Shown one piece after another: positions 21,776 through 29,559 of a stretch of DNA of 46,473 nt. The stretch is from JBOHSA01 sp050732995 (GTDB taxonomy: Bacteria > Gemmatimonadota > Gemmatimonadetes > Gemmatimonadales > GWC2-71-9): positions 1 to 46,473 of the forward strand of contig JBOHSA010000104.1 in the NCBI GenBank assembly GCA_050732995.1, given 5' to 3'. Under the pieces are notes generated by a model. That model was not told the DNA's origin, ran no database searches, and saw nothing but the letters and a program-made list of their open reading frames with translations. How positions within the stretch are numbered: the first letter of the stretch is position 1; each line of letters begins with the position of its first letter. Position numbers and translations under genes: made by a program.

Positions 21776-22663
21776 TCACAACCCGAGGTTGGACACGACC
21801 GGCGGGGTCTTGGCGTAGTCGTAGAAGCCCTTCCCGCTCTTCTTGCCGTACATCCCCACCAGGACCATCCGCTTGAGCAAGGGCGGCGAGGCGTATTTCG
21901 CCTCGCGGTATTCCCCGAACATGATCTCGGCGATCTTGTAGGTCGTATCCAGGCCCACGAAGTCGAGCAATGTGAGCGGGCCCATCGGGTAGCCGCAGCC
22001 GAGCTGCATCGCCTTGTCGATGTCCGTCACACTTCCCACGCCGTGCTCGACAGCTCGGATGGCATCCAGCAGATAGGGGATGAGGAGCAGGTTGACGATG
22101 AAGCCCGAGGTGTCCTTGGCCGCCACCGGCTCCTTGCCGAGCGACTTGGCGAACGCGAAGGCGCGCCGGAAGGCCTCCTCCGACGTCGTGACCGTCCGCA
22201 CCACCTCGACGAGGGCCATCAGGGGCACGGGGTTGAAGAAATGCAGGCCGAGGAAGCGATCGGCCCGCTTGGTGGCGGCGGCCATGGCGGCGATGGTGAG
22301 ACTCGACGTGTTGGAGGCGAAGAGCGTGGCCGGAGGGCACAGGGCGTCCAATTCTTTCCACAGGGCGTTCTTGAGCTGCAGATCTTCCGTGACGGCTTCG
22401 ATCACGATGTCGCAGCTCTTGAGGTCCGCGGTCGTGGTCGTGAACCCGAGGCGCTTGAGCGCGGCGTCGCGGTCGGCCGGCGGGACCTTGCCCTTCTCCA
22501 CGAGCTTGGCGAGCGATTTCTCGATTCCCGCCTTGCCCCGGTCCAGGACGTCCGTCGCCACGTCGCGCACCAGCGTTTCGTAGCGGGCCGTTGCGGCCAC
22601 CTGCGCGATGCCGCTGCCCATCAGCCCACACCCCAGCACCCCCACCCGCTTGATGTCGGTCAT
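21776..22663 (-). CDS. 3-hydroxyacyl-CoA (3-hydroxybutyryl-CoA) dehydrogenase
   Basis: A 295-residue single-function dehydrogenase oxidising (S)-3-hydroxyacyl-CoA to 3-ketoacyl-CoA with NAD. The NAD-binding loop is GVLGCGLMGSGIA. The catalytic His is in FLGLHFFNPVPLM, followed by KDTSGFIVNLLLIPYL and the C-terminal dimer domain with GPLTLLDFVGLDTT. The length is right for the PaaH/Hbd type without an enoyl-CoA hydratase part. It is the last gene of a tight leftward unit after thiolase, slipin and an unknown protein (six bases from the last). With the thiolase it could catalyse two steps of beta-oxidation or of 3-hydroxybutyryl-CoA formation. Confidence 0.93.
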   Translation of the reverse strand: MTDIKRVGVLGCGLMGSGIAQVAATARYETLVRDVATDVLDRGKAGIEKSLAKLVEKGKVPPADRDAALKRLGFTTTTADLKSCDIVIEAVTEDLQLKNALWKELDALCPPATLFASNTSSLTIAAMAAATKRADRFLGLHFFNPVPLMALVEVVRTVTTSEEAFRRAFAFAKSLGKEPVAAKDTSGFIVNLLLIPYLLDAIRAVEHGVGSVTDIDKAMQLGCGYPMGPLTLLDFVGLDTTYKIAEIMFGEYREAKYASPPLLKRMVLVGMYGKKSGKGFYDYAKTPPVVSNLGL

Positions 22664-22669
22664 GGCTCC

Positions 22670-23509
22670 TCAGATCTGGAAGGTTCTGCGGATTTCCTCG
22701 GCCATGCGGACGAAGGCGTTGGCGCGGGGCCCCCCTCCCCCACCCGCCCCGAGCTGATGCTCGGGCCGGATGTCGCCGCGCTCCAGGCGGTCGAGCGTCT
22801 GCTCGAACGCGAGCTGGATGCGCCCGTTTTCACGGCGGTGGCTGCGCGCCACCCACACCCCGCCGGTCGTCAGCCCGAGCCCGGGCACGAGGGCGATGAC
22901 GTCGGCCGCCGGCAGCGGCGTGCCCAACCCCAGGAGGACGGCGCTGATCAGGACACCGGCCGCCGCCATGACGCCGCCGTTCGTGAGCCGGCTGGCGCGT
23001 TGCTGGCGGACGTCGGCCTCGAGTCGCACGTGACAGAACCCCGGCTCGAGCTGGGTGACCTGGGTGCTCACTTCCAGCGCCCGGGCCAGGGCGTAGCGGC
23101 GGCCGCCGCCCAGCGCCCGCTGGATGGACGCGAACGCGCCGGCTTTGGGTTCCCAGGTGGTGCGGTCGGGAAAGCGGCGCTTCGGCTGGAGCAGCTCTTG
23201 TTCTTCCATCCACCGGCCGAGGGCCCGCTCCACCGCCGCGCGATCGCCCGGCACGACGCGGTGGCTCGCGACCGTCCCGGGCCCCGCGAGCCAGCCCCAG
23301 GGTCCGGTCGGCGGGGCGACGGCCGTCCGCGTCTGCTCCTCGACGAGGGCCTGCTTCAGGTAGCGGGCGGGGATGCCCACGTCCTGGCCCAGCGCCAGGA
23401 CTTCGGCCTGGGTCAGTCCGTCGCCGATGTCCCGCTCGCCGGTCTGCAGCTCCGCCGCGCGCCGGATGATCCGGTCGAGCGCCTCGCGGCTGATCAGCTC
23501 ATCGGCCAT
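22670..23509 (-). CDS. Membrane protein of unknown function with a SHOCT/DUF1707-like N-terminus
   Basis: A 279-residue protein. The N-terminal 55 residues are helical with a LISREALDRIIRRAAELQ segment and LTQAEVLALGQDVGIPARYLKQAL, reminiscent of small winged or SHOCT-type domains. The middle carries a beta-rich section, and two membrane helices lie at about 185-225 (GVMAAAGVLISAVLLGLG, DVIALVPGLGLTTGGVWV). It ends in a helix with a glycine-rich linker (GAGGGGG) encoded by a G tract on its coding strand. It begins one base after the slipin stop, so it may be a slipin partner. No family could be named. Confidence 0.7.
   Translation of the reverse strand: MADELISREALDRIIRRAAELQTGERDIGDGLTQAEVLALGQDVGIPARYLKQALVEEQTRTAVAPPTGPWGWLAGPGTVASHRVVPGDRAAVERALGRWMEEQELLQPKRRFPDRTTWEPKAGAFASIQRALGGGRRYALARALEVSTQVTQLEPGFCHVRLEADVRQQRASRLTNGGVMAAAGVLISAVLLGLGTPLPAADVIALVPGLGLTTGGVWVARSHRRENGRIQLAFEQTLDRLERGDIRPEHQLGAGGGGGPRANAFVRMAEEIRRTFQI
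22728..22751 (-). repeat. G tract on the coding strand of the unknown membrane protein
   Basis: On the minus strand runs of 4, 3, 5 and 6-7 G are separated by single bases, a G-quadruplex pattern. It encodes the Gly-rich linker near the C-terminus. Confidence 0.6.
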
Positions 23510-24352
23510 CTAGGCCTTGACCCGGTCCTCTTTCCGTCCGACGGGGAACGACTCTCCCGACGCCTTCTGGGGCAGGGCGGGCGTCGAGGTCGCGGGCGCG
23601 GCCTCCTTGCGGCCCATGGTCTCGAGGAACCCCCGAAAGAAATCGATGGGGATCGGGAAGAACGTCGTCGAGTTGTTCTCGGACGAGATCTCGGTCACGG
23701 TCTGGAGGTAGCGGAGCTGGATCGCCACGGGCTCGGCCCCGATCACGTGGGCCGCCATCGCCAGCTTCTCCGACGCTTGCAGCTCGCCCTCGGCGTTGAT
23801 GACCTTAGCCCGCCGCTCCCGCTCGGCCTCCGCTTGCCGCGCCATCGCGCGCTTCATCTCGGGGGGCAGATCCACGTCTTTCACCTCGACCGCCCCCACC
23901 TCCACGCCCCAGTCCTCGGTGCGCTTGTCGATGATCTCCTTCAGAATGGCATTGATCTTGTCACGGTTGGCCAGCAGCTCGTCGAGCTGCGTCTCGCCCA
24001 GCACCGAGCGCAGGGTCGTCTGCGCCAGCTGGCTCGTGGCGTACAGATAGTTCTCGACGCCGATCACCGCCTTCACAGGGTCCTTCGCCCGCATGTAGAG
24101 CACGGCGTTGACTTTAAGAGAGATGTTGTCGCGCGTGATGACGTCTTGCGGCGGGATATCCATGGCCAGCACGCGGAGCGACACCTTCTGCATCTTGCTG
24201 AGGATGGGGGGCAGGAAGATGAGTCCCGGGCCCTTGGCGCCCCAGGAACGGCCGAGGAAGAAATACACCCCGCGCTCGTACTCGCGCAGCACGCGCAGCC
24301 CGCTCACGAGGTAGAGGGCGACGACGGCGAGTCCGGTGAGCAGCAGGTCCAT
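23510..24352 (-). CDS. Slipin/stomatin-like SPFH membrane protein
   Basis: A 280-residue SPFH (band 7) protein. It has one N-terminal membrane helix (LLLTGLAVVALYLVSGL), then RVLREYERGVYFFLGR, the standard SPFH entry. The band-7 core includes PPQDVITRDNISLKVNAVLYMR and LRSVLGETQLDELLANRDKIN, and a coiled-coil-like Ala/Glu/Arg segment follows (MKRAMARQAEAERERRAKVI). Slipins form membrane microdomain assemblies and often pair with a NfeD protease; no NfeD gene is present here. The gene sits between the thiolase (nine bases) and the unknown membrane protein (abutting). Confidence 0.92.
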   Translation of the reverse strand: MDLLLTGLAVVALYLVSGLRVLREYERGVYFFLGRSWGAKGPGLIFLPPILSKMQKVSLRVLAMDIPPQDVITRDNISLKVNAVLYMRAKDPVKAVIGVENYLYATSQLAQTTLRSVLGETQLDELLANRDKINAILKEIIDKRTEDWGVEVGAVEVKDVDLPPEMKRAMARQAEAERERRAKVINAEGELQASEKLAMAAHVIGAEPVAIQLRYLQTVTEISSENNSTTFFPIPIDFFRGFLETMGRKEAAPATSTPALPQKASGESFPVGRKEDRVKA

Positions 24353-24361
24353 GTCGCCTCC

Positions 24362-25564
24362 TCAGGCGGGGTAGGCTTCGACGATGACGGCGGCGCCCTG
24401 GCCGCCCCCGATGCAGGCGGACCCCAGCCCGTAGCGCCGCTTCGCGCGCCCCAGCGCGTGGAGCAGGTGGATCGTGATCCGGGTGCCGCTCGCCGCCAGG
24501 GGGTGACCGATGGCGATCGCTCCGCCGTGCACGTTGGTCCGGGCGCGATCGAGCCCGAGCTCCTTCTCCACCGCCAGGTACTGCGGCGCGAACGCCTCGT
24601 TCACCTCGACGAGATCCATCTGCTCGAGTTTCAGGCCGGCCTTCTGGAGTGCCTTGCGGGCGGCGGGCGCCGGGCCGATGCCCATGTACTTCGGCTCGAC
24701 CCCCGCCACCGCCCACGCGACCAGGCGGCCCAGCGGCTTCAGGCCGTGGGCCTTGGCGTACTCCGCGCTCGCGATCACGGTCGCGGCCGCCCCGTCGCAG
24801 ATCCCGGAGGCGTTGCCGGCCGTCACCAGTCCGTCCTTCTTGAAGTAGGGCTTCAGGCCGAGCAGCGCGTCGAGCGTCGTCTCCGGCCGCATGTGCTCGT
24901 CCGCGCGGAACTCGACTTCCTTACCCTTGACCTTGACCGGTACCGGAACGACTTCGTCCTGGAACACGCAGTCGTCCCAGGCCTTCTTCGCGCGCTGCTG
25001 CGAGGCGAGGGCGACTTCATCCACTTCCTTGCGCGTGAGCCGGTACTTCTCGGCCAGGTTTTCGGCGGTCTCGGCCATGGACAGGCCGCACTGCGGGTCC
25101 TTCAGGGCCTCCCACAGGAGGTCCTCCAGTGGGGCGGGGCCGAGGCGCAGGCCCCAGCGCGCGCCGCGCACCACGTGCGGCGCCTGGCTCATCGACTCCG
25201 CTCCGCCGGCGAGGACGGCGTCCGCCTCGCCGAGCAGGATCAGCTGGGCGCCCTGCGTGATCGCCTCGAAGCCCGAGCCGCACAACCGGTTGACGGTGAC
25301 GGCGGGGACTTCGATCGGCAGCCCCGCCTTGAGGCCGACGTGGCGCGCGCAGTAGATCGCGTCGGCCGAAGTCTGGAGCGCGTTGCCGAACACGGTATGG
25401 CCGATCTCGGCCGCGGGGACGCCGGAGCGCTGCAGCGCGTGGCGGGCGGCCACGGCGCCGAGCTCGTTGGCCGACTGGTCCTTGAGCGAGCCGCCGAAGG
25501 AGCCGAAACCGGTCCGGACCCCGGAGAGGAAGACGACGTCGGTACGGGCGCCCTGGGTTGTCAT
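24362..25564 (-). CDS. Acetyl-CoA acetyltransferase (thiolase)
   Basis: A 400-residue thiolase catalysing reversible condensation or cleavage of acyl-CoA and acetyl-CoA. The acyl-accepting Cys lies in VNRLCGSGFEA, the base His in GGAIAIGHPLAASGTR, and the second Cys in GSACIGGGQGAA. Other family marks: GGAESMSQAP and NEAFAPQYLAVEKELG. There is no signal. It leads the thiolase-slipin-unknown-dehydrogenase unit after an 80-base gap downstream of the dehydrogenase gene at 25646. Chain-length preference cannot be read from sequence, so I give no gene symbol. Confidence 0.94.
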   Translation of the reverse strand: MTTQGARTDVVFLSGVRTGFGSFGGSLKDQSANELGAVAARHALQRSGVPAAEIGHTVFGNALQTSADAIYCARHVGLKAGLPIEVPAVTVNRLCGSGFEAITQGAQLILLGEADAVLAGGAESMSQAPHVVRGARWGLRLGPAPLEDLLWEALKDPQCGLSMAETAENLAEKYRLTRKEVDEVALASQQRAKKAWDDCVFQDEVVPVPVKVKGKEVEFRADEHMRPETTLDALLGLKPYFKKDGLVTAGNASGICDGAAATVIASAEYAKAHGLKPLGRLVAWAVAGVEPKYMGIGPAPAARKALQKAGLKLEQMDLVEVNEAFAPQYLAVEKELGLDRARTNVHGGAIAIGHPLAASGTRITIHLLHALGRAKRRYGLGSACIGGGQGAAVIVEAYPA

Positions 25565-25645
25565 GGGAGAGGCTCCGCGGTATTGGGACTACAGAGGGCG
25601 GAATATGGGCAGGCGTGCCAGGTGACGGTAGGGCGGGGAGTGCCG

Positions 25646-26674
25646 CTACACCGCCGCGGCCACCGCTTCCGCCACCTCCCGCGTCCCCGCCGTCCCGCCC
25701 AGGTCTCGCGTCCGCACTCCCGCCGCCAGCACCTGCCGGACCGCCCGCTCGAGGTCGCGCGCCGCCTCCGGGTGGCCGAGTTGCTCGAGCATCAGGGCCC
25801 CGGTGAGCACCGCCGCCATCGGGTTGGCGACCCCTTTGCCGGCGAGCGGCGGCGCCGAGCCGTGCACCGGCTCGAATAGTCCGGGCCGGCCGGGGTGGAG
25901 GTTGGCGCTCGCGGCGAGCCCCAGCCCGCCCACGAGCCCGGCGCCCAGGTCCGAGAGAATGTCGCCGTACAGATTGTTCGTCACGATCACCTGGAACCGG
26001 TCCGGCTCCCGCACCAGCGCCAGCGCCAGCGCGTCCACGTACCGGTGCTCCGCGGTGATCCCGGCGTACTCGGCCGCCACGGCCGCGAACTTTTCCTGCC
26101 AGATCCGGTGCGCCGGCACGGCGTTGGACTTGTCGCTCATCGTGACGCGGGTTTTGCCGTGCTTCCTGGCCCAGGTGAACGCCGCCCGAATGATGCGCTC
26201 CACGCCCCGCGCCGTGTTCACCTCCTCGGCCACGTACTCCTCGCCTTCAATGCGGCCCCGGCCGAGGTAGACACCCTCGGTGTTCTCGCGGAAGATCACG
26301 AGGTCGATCAGCGGCGACGTCTTGAGCGGAGTCAGGTCCGGGTGCAGGAGCTGCACGGGTCGGAAGTTGATGTACAAGTCCAACCGGAAGCGCAGGCCCA
26401 GCAGGATATCCCGCGCGTGCTCGTTGCCTGGGACGCGGGGATCGCCCAGCGCGCCGAGGAGAATGGCGTCGACGTCGTTCCGGAGGTGCCGGAACGCGCC
26501 CTCGGGTAGGGTTTCCTTGGTCCGCAGGTAGTGAGCGGCCGAGTAGGGGAGGCGCTCAAGGGCGAGCGCGACGCCGTGCTTCGACGCCGCGCGTTGGATG
26601 GGCCCGAGCGCCGCGTCGATCACCTCGGGCCCGATGCCGTCGCCGGGGACGACGGCGATGCGGTAGCCCGTCAC
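25646..26674 (-). CDS. Isocitrate/isopropylmalate dehydrogenase family protein
   Basis: A 342-residue beta-decarboxylating dehydrogenase. Visible: IAVVPGDGIGPEVI at the N-terminus, LLGALGDPRVPGNEHARDILLGLR, VIFRENTEGVYLG with substrate-binding Arg/Glu, VTMSDKSNA (the catalytic Lys region), NLYGDILSDLGAGLVGG with the metal Asp residues, and FEPVHGSAPPLAGKGVANP for NAD. This fits LeuB-like, tartrate or homoisocitrate relatives. Without leuA, leuC or leuD nearby I do not assign leuB. The GTG start at 26674 overlaps the stop of the zinc-ribbon gene (GTGA). Confidence 0.88.
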   Translation of the reverse strand: MTGYRIAVVPGDGIGPEVIDAALGPIQRAASKHGVALALERLPYSAAHYLRTKETLPEGAFRHLRNDVDAILLGALGDPRVPGNEHARDILLGLRFRLDLYINFRPVQLLHPDLTPLKTSPLIDLVIFRENTEGVYLGRGRIEGEEYVAEEVNTARGVERIIRAAFTWARKHGKTRVTMSDKSNAVPAHRIWQEKFAAVAAEYAGITAEHRYVDALALALVREPDRFQVIVTNNLYGDILSDLGAGLVGGLGLAASANLHPGRPGLFEPVHGSAPPLAGKGVANPMAAVLTGALMLEQLGHPEAARDLERAVRQVLAAGVRTRDLGGTAGTREVAEAVAAAV

Positions 26675-27363
26675 TCGAAGCCGGTGGCCCGGCCGCAGCT
26701 GACGCAGTACACCCAGCCCACGTCCACCTCGCTGCCGCACGCGGGGCATTTGAGCTCGCCCGAGGGTGGCTGCCCGCAGTGCGGACAGAAGTTCACCTTG
26801 CGATCGGTCGGCACGCTGCCGCCACAGTAGGGACACTGGCCGGGCGCCGGCCCGTCCGTCTGCTCGGCCAGCGCGAACGGCGCCGCGGAGGAGGAGGGGG
26901 GTAGGGGAGGGGTGAGGGGGAAGGGGGAAGGCGGCACGGGATTCTCGCCGGTCCAGCTCGCCGGCTCCTCGGGCTCCGTCTCGCCCTCCGGGGGCGGTGG
27001 TTCGGGGGCGTACGCGCGGTCGCCGCGGAGGAACCGCTCCGCCGCCATGCGGTTGATCATCACGCGCGCGTCGGGGAAGTTCCGGAAGAACGCGGTGTCG
27101 GGGTTCACCGCGGCGATTTCGCGCTGCATCGCCTCCCGCACGTCGTCGGGCTCCAGGCGCGCGTACCCCCGCTCCCCCGCGAGCAGCCGCAGCACCGTCA
27201 TCTCGTAGTCCTGGTGCGACGCGACTTTGAGCTGCGAGCGGTTGGAGCGGTACGGCACCAGGCGCTCGAACACTTCCCCCGCCGGGAAGGGCACGGCGAG
27301 CCGGGCATCCCGCGCCAGCACCTGCACCAGGCGCTCGAACAGGCGATCCAGCTCGTCGGCCAT
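26671..27363 (-). CDS. Double zinc-ribbon protein with N-terminal helical domain
   Basis: A 230-residue protein. Residues 1-125 form a conserved-looking helical domain (LDRLFERLVQVLARDARLA, DYEMTVLRLLAGERGYARL, FFRNFPDARVMINRMAAERF). A Pro/Glu/Ser-rich linker follows (about 125-170), and the C-terminus has four CxxC motifs: CPYCGG, CPHCGQ, CPACGS and CVSCGR, making two zinc ribbons. The linker is encoded by a long G/A tract. Zinc ribbons of this type bind nucleic acid or proteins. The function is unknown. It is coupled to the dehydrogenase downstream by a GTGA overlap. Confidence 0.8.
   Translation of the reverse strand: MADELDRLFERLVQVLARDARLAVPFPAGEVFERLVPYRSNRSQLKVASHQDYEMTVLRLLAGERGYARLEPDDVREAMQREIAAVNPDTAFFRNFPDARVMINRMAAERFLRGDRAYAPEPPPPEGETEPEEPASWTGENPVPPSPFPLTPPLPPSSSAAPFALAEQTDGPAPGQCPYCGGSVPTDRKVNFCPHCGQPPSGELKCPACGSEVDVGWVYCVSCGRATGFE
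26889..26934 (+). repeat. G/A-rich tract in the linker of the zinc-ribbon gene
   Basis: A purine tract of GAG units, a run of 6 G, and several 4-5 G runs split by A, T or GA. It encodes the Pro/Ser-rich linker on the opposite strand and matches a G-quadruplex pattern on the plus strand. Confidence 0.7.
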
Positions 27364-27377
27364 CTACGCTTCCCGCT

Positions 27378-28427
27378 TCATCTGACGATCACCACGCCCT
27401 TCATGTAGGGGTGCGGAGTGCAGTGGTACTCGTAGGTCCCGCGTCGGTCGAACCGCACCGTGAAACTCCCCTTCGCCGGCAGCAGTCCCGAGCTCGTGGC
27501 GCCGCTGACGAACGTCACCGTGTGGTCCACCGGGTCCTCGTTGGTCCAGCGCACGGCCTGGCCCGCGGCGATGGTGATCGTGTCGGTCCGGAACCGGAAG
27601 GCGTTGATGCGCACCTCGGCCGCGACGCCCGGTTCGGCGGCGGGCGGGACGCCCGCGCGGCCGCCCTTAAACCACGGGCTGAACCGCTTCAGGTGGAGTG
27701 GAATGGTGAACTCGAAGCCGTACAGCGGCTTCTTCGTACCGAGCCGGAAGAGCCCCTCCCGCGAGCTCCCCTGAATCGTGTTCACGTCGACGTTGCTCAC
27801 GTGCAGGGAGAACGTGTGCGGCGATCCCGGGATCACGAAGAGCAGGCCGCCGCTCCACGCGGGATCCTCACCGGGATCGGGATTGACCAGGCTCGCGAAG
27901 TCGCCGGCAAGGGCGACGAAGTCGTTGAGCAGCAGCACGGCGCCGCCGGCGAGGGCGCCCCGGGAGCGGTCCTCGCCGTAGGCCTGAGTCATGGCGCGGG
28001 CCGCGGCGACGAGGGTGAGCCGGCCGCGGGTCCAGTCGGCGCTCAGCTCGCCGTCGAAGCTCTGCGCCGCGCTGTTGAACGCCGGCGTCACGGACACCCG
28101 CACTGGACGCGACCCGCCGAGCACCTGCCACCGGCCGTAGAACTCGGTTTCGTTCGTTTCGCCGAGCACCTCCGAGCGGGTCGAGTAGCGCAGGCCCAGC
28201 GCGAGGCGCGACGGCAGGCCGACCGCGAGCGTGAAGGTCGGGTAATTCACGACCGACTTGGCCGGGCCGGGCGTCACCCAGAACCGATGCAAGAAGTCGA
28301 AGCGGACGACGCCGTCGTCCGGGACCCACGTGCCCCCGAGGTTCGGGGGCCGGTCGAGCAAGGTCTGGGCGGGGAGAGACGAGACCGCGAGCGCCGCGAC
28401 TGCGCCGACGAGAGTCAGAACGCGCAT
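27378..28427 (-). CDS. Outer-membrane beta-barrel fused to a C-terminal type-1 copper (cupredoxin) domain
   Basis: A 349-residue exported protein with a signal peptide (MRVLTLVGAVAALAVSSLPAQ). Residues about 30-250 are alternating hydrophobic beta strands with the DUF5777-type pattern (VRFDFLHRFWVTPGPAKSV), as in small barrel proteins. From about 268 a plastocyanin-like domain begins (INAFRFRTDTITIAAGQAVRW). It carries a complete type-1 copper ligand set: His302 (DHTVTF), Cys336, His339 and Met342 (CTPHPYM). Copper would sit on an electron-transfer domain attached to a barrel. The multihaem cytochromes elsewhere in the window could be partners, but that is speculation. Exported, probably at the outer membrane. 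Confidence 0.8.
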   Translation of the reverse strand: MRVLTLVGAVAALAVSSLPAQTLLDRPPNLGGTWVPDDGVVRFDFLHRFWVTPGPAKSVVNYPTFTLAVGLPSRLALGLRYSTRSEVLGETNETEFYGRWQVLGGSRPVRVSVTPAFNSAAQSFDGELSADWTRGRLTLVAAARAMTQAYGEDRSRGALAGGAVLLLNDFVALAGDFASLVNPDPGEDPAWSGGLLFVIPGSPHTFSLHVSNVDVNTIQGSSREGLFRLGTKKPLYGFEFTIPLHLKRFSPWFKGGRAGVPPAAEPGVAAEVRINAFRFRTDTITIAAGQAVRWTNEDPVDHTVTFVSGATSSGLLPAKGSFTVRFDRRGTYEYHCTPHPYMKGVVIVR

Positions 28428-28466
28428 GGGACGAACCTCGGAGTGGGAAAGCGTGGAATCTACGAC

Positions 28467-28970
28467 CTAGCGCCATTCGCGCACCCACCGGTCGTACAGC
28501 ACGGGCGCGACGCCCCCCTGGGCGAGCACCTCGACGCCGGACGGGTCGCGGTAGGCCTTGCGGTAGAACACGTGCGTGACGCCCGAGTTGATGATCAGCT
28601 TGGCGCACAGGACGCAGGGCGAGGCGCTGACGAACACCACCTTGTCCCGCACGCTGCCCGGCGCCTTCACCAGGGCGTTCATCTCGGAGTGGATGCACCC
28701 GCAGCTACCCGGCACGCTCGAGTCGCACCGGTTGGGCAGCCCGCGCGCGTTGCCGTTGTAGCCGATCGCCAGCACGTTCTCCAGCGACTGGTCGGTCACC
28801 ACCGTGCCCACCCGGAGTCGCGCGCAGGTCGATCGCTTGGCGAGCTCTTCGGCCATCCGCATGTACACCTCGTACAGCGGGATCCGCTCCACGGCGGGCG
28901 GGGTTGCGCCGTTCGGCAACAGGTTGAGCGGGTGCGTATTGGCGGGCACGCCGTCCTTAAAGACGCTCAT
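28467..28970 (-). CDS. dCMP/cytidine deaminase-like zinc enzyme
   Basis: A 167-residue deaminase of the ComEB/dCMP type. The zinc site shows His and Glu in CIHSEMNAL and the two Cys in SPCVLCAKLI; the surrounding LRVGTVVTD and IGYNGNARGLP are typical of dCMP deaminase, which makes dUMP. The extra Cys/His near CDSSVPGSCGCIH may hold a second zinc, as in other dCMP deaminases. It overlaps the end of the upstream RNase H-like gene by 14 bases. A nearby supply of dUMP would feed ThyX. The N-terminal 30 residues (PLNLLPNGATPP) are less conserved. Confidence 0.88.
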   Translation of the reverse strand: MSVFKDGVPANTHPLNLLPNGATPPAVERIPLYEVYMRMAEELAKRSTCARLRVGTVVTDQSLENVLAIGYNGNARGLPNRCDSSVPGSCGCIHSEMNALVKAPGSVRDKVVFVSASPCVLCAKLIINSGVTHVFYRKAYRDPSGVEVLAQGGVAPVLYDRWVREWR

Positions 28971-29559
28971 GCAGATCCCGGTCGGGGTCGTACAGCGCGT
29001 ATTTGCCGCGCGCGCGCTGCTGGGCGAGCCAGGTGTCGAAGCCGGATGGGACCAGGCCGTTCGAGCGCTCCTGGCGCTCGGCCGCGCGGATCGCGAGGTC
29101 GTTGGCGTACTCGTTCTTGGGGTGGCCGGCGTGGCCTTCCACCCAGTGCCAGCTCACCTCGTGTGCCACCGCCGCCTGGACCAGTTTCTGCCACAGCTCG
29201 AGGTTTTCGATGACGCCGCCCTTGCGCTTCCAGCCGCGGCTCTGCCAGTCCCGCACCCACACGCTCATGCCTTTCACCAGGTACTCCGAGTCGGACACGT
29301 AGATCACCCGGGCATGGTTCCACTGACGCCGGAGCCATTCGAGCGTCGCGATCGCCCCGGCCAGCGCCATGCGGTTGTTGGTGGTCTGCGGCGCGCACTC
29401 GTACAGGTCCCAGCGCGCGACGCTGTCGCCCGCGCGGGCCTCGACCAGGGCGGCGTTCCCGCCGGGGCTGGGCTTCGAGCGGTCGTTGCCCAGGCAGCTC
29501 TCGTCGGCGTGGACCAACACCACCGGCGGGGCGGGGGGGGCGGGGGGAGGCACCGCCAA
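28957..29559 (-). CDS. RNase HI-type protein with altered active site
   Basis: A 200-residue RNase H-fold protein, longer than the 155-residue E. coli enzyme by an N-terminal Pro-rich segment and a C-terminal extension. Asp19 (HADESCLGN), Asp90 (VSDSEYLVKG), His143 (EGHAGHPKNE) and Asp154 line up with Asp10, Asp70, His124 and Asp134. The catalytic Glu48, in NNRMELM of E. coli, is Ala65 here (NNRMALAG). Glu20, just after the first Asp, replaces the usual Gly and may compensate. It could still cut RNA-DNA hybrids or be a divergent subfamily. The TTG start at 29559 is uncertain; the Pro-rich N-terminus comes from a G/C tract. Confidence 0.85.
   Translation of the reverse strand: MAVPPPAPPAPPVVLVHADESCLGNDRSKPSPGGNAALVEARAGDSVARWDLYECAPQTTNNRMALAGAIATLEWLRRQWNHARVIYVSDSEYLVKGMSVWVRDWQSRGWKRKGGVIENLELWQKLVQAAVAHEVSWHWVEGHAGHPKNEYANDLAIRAAERQERSNGLVPSGFDTWLAQQRARGKYALYDPDRDLHERL
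29523..29551 (+). repeat. G tract in the 5' part of the RNase H-like gene
   Basis: Runs of 3, 4, 9 and 6 G separated by single C and by GAGG. On the opposite strand it encodes PPPAPPAPP at the start of the RNase H-like protein. The pattern allows a G-quadruplex on the plus strand. Confidence 0.7.

Noticed and set aside
21758..25879. Very long rightward ORF of over 1300 codons
   Set aside because: It is the antisense shadow of five well-supported leftward genes; high GC makes such shadows common.
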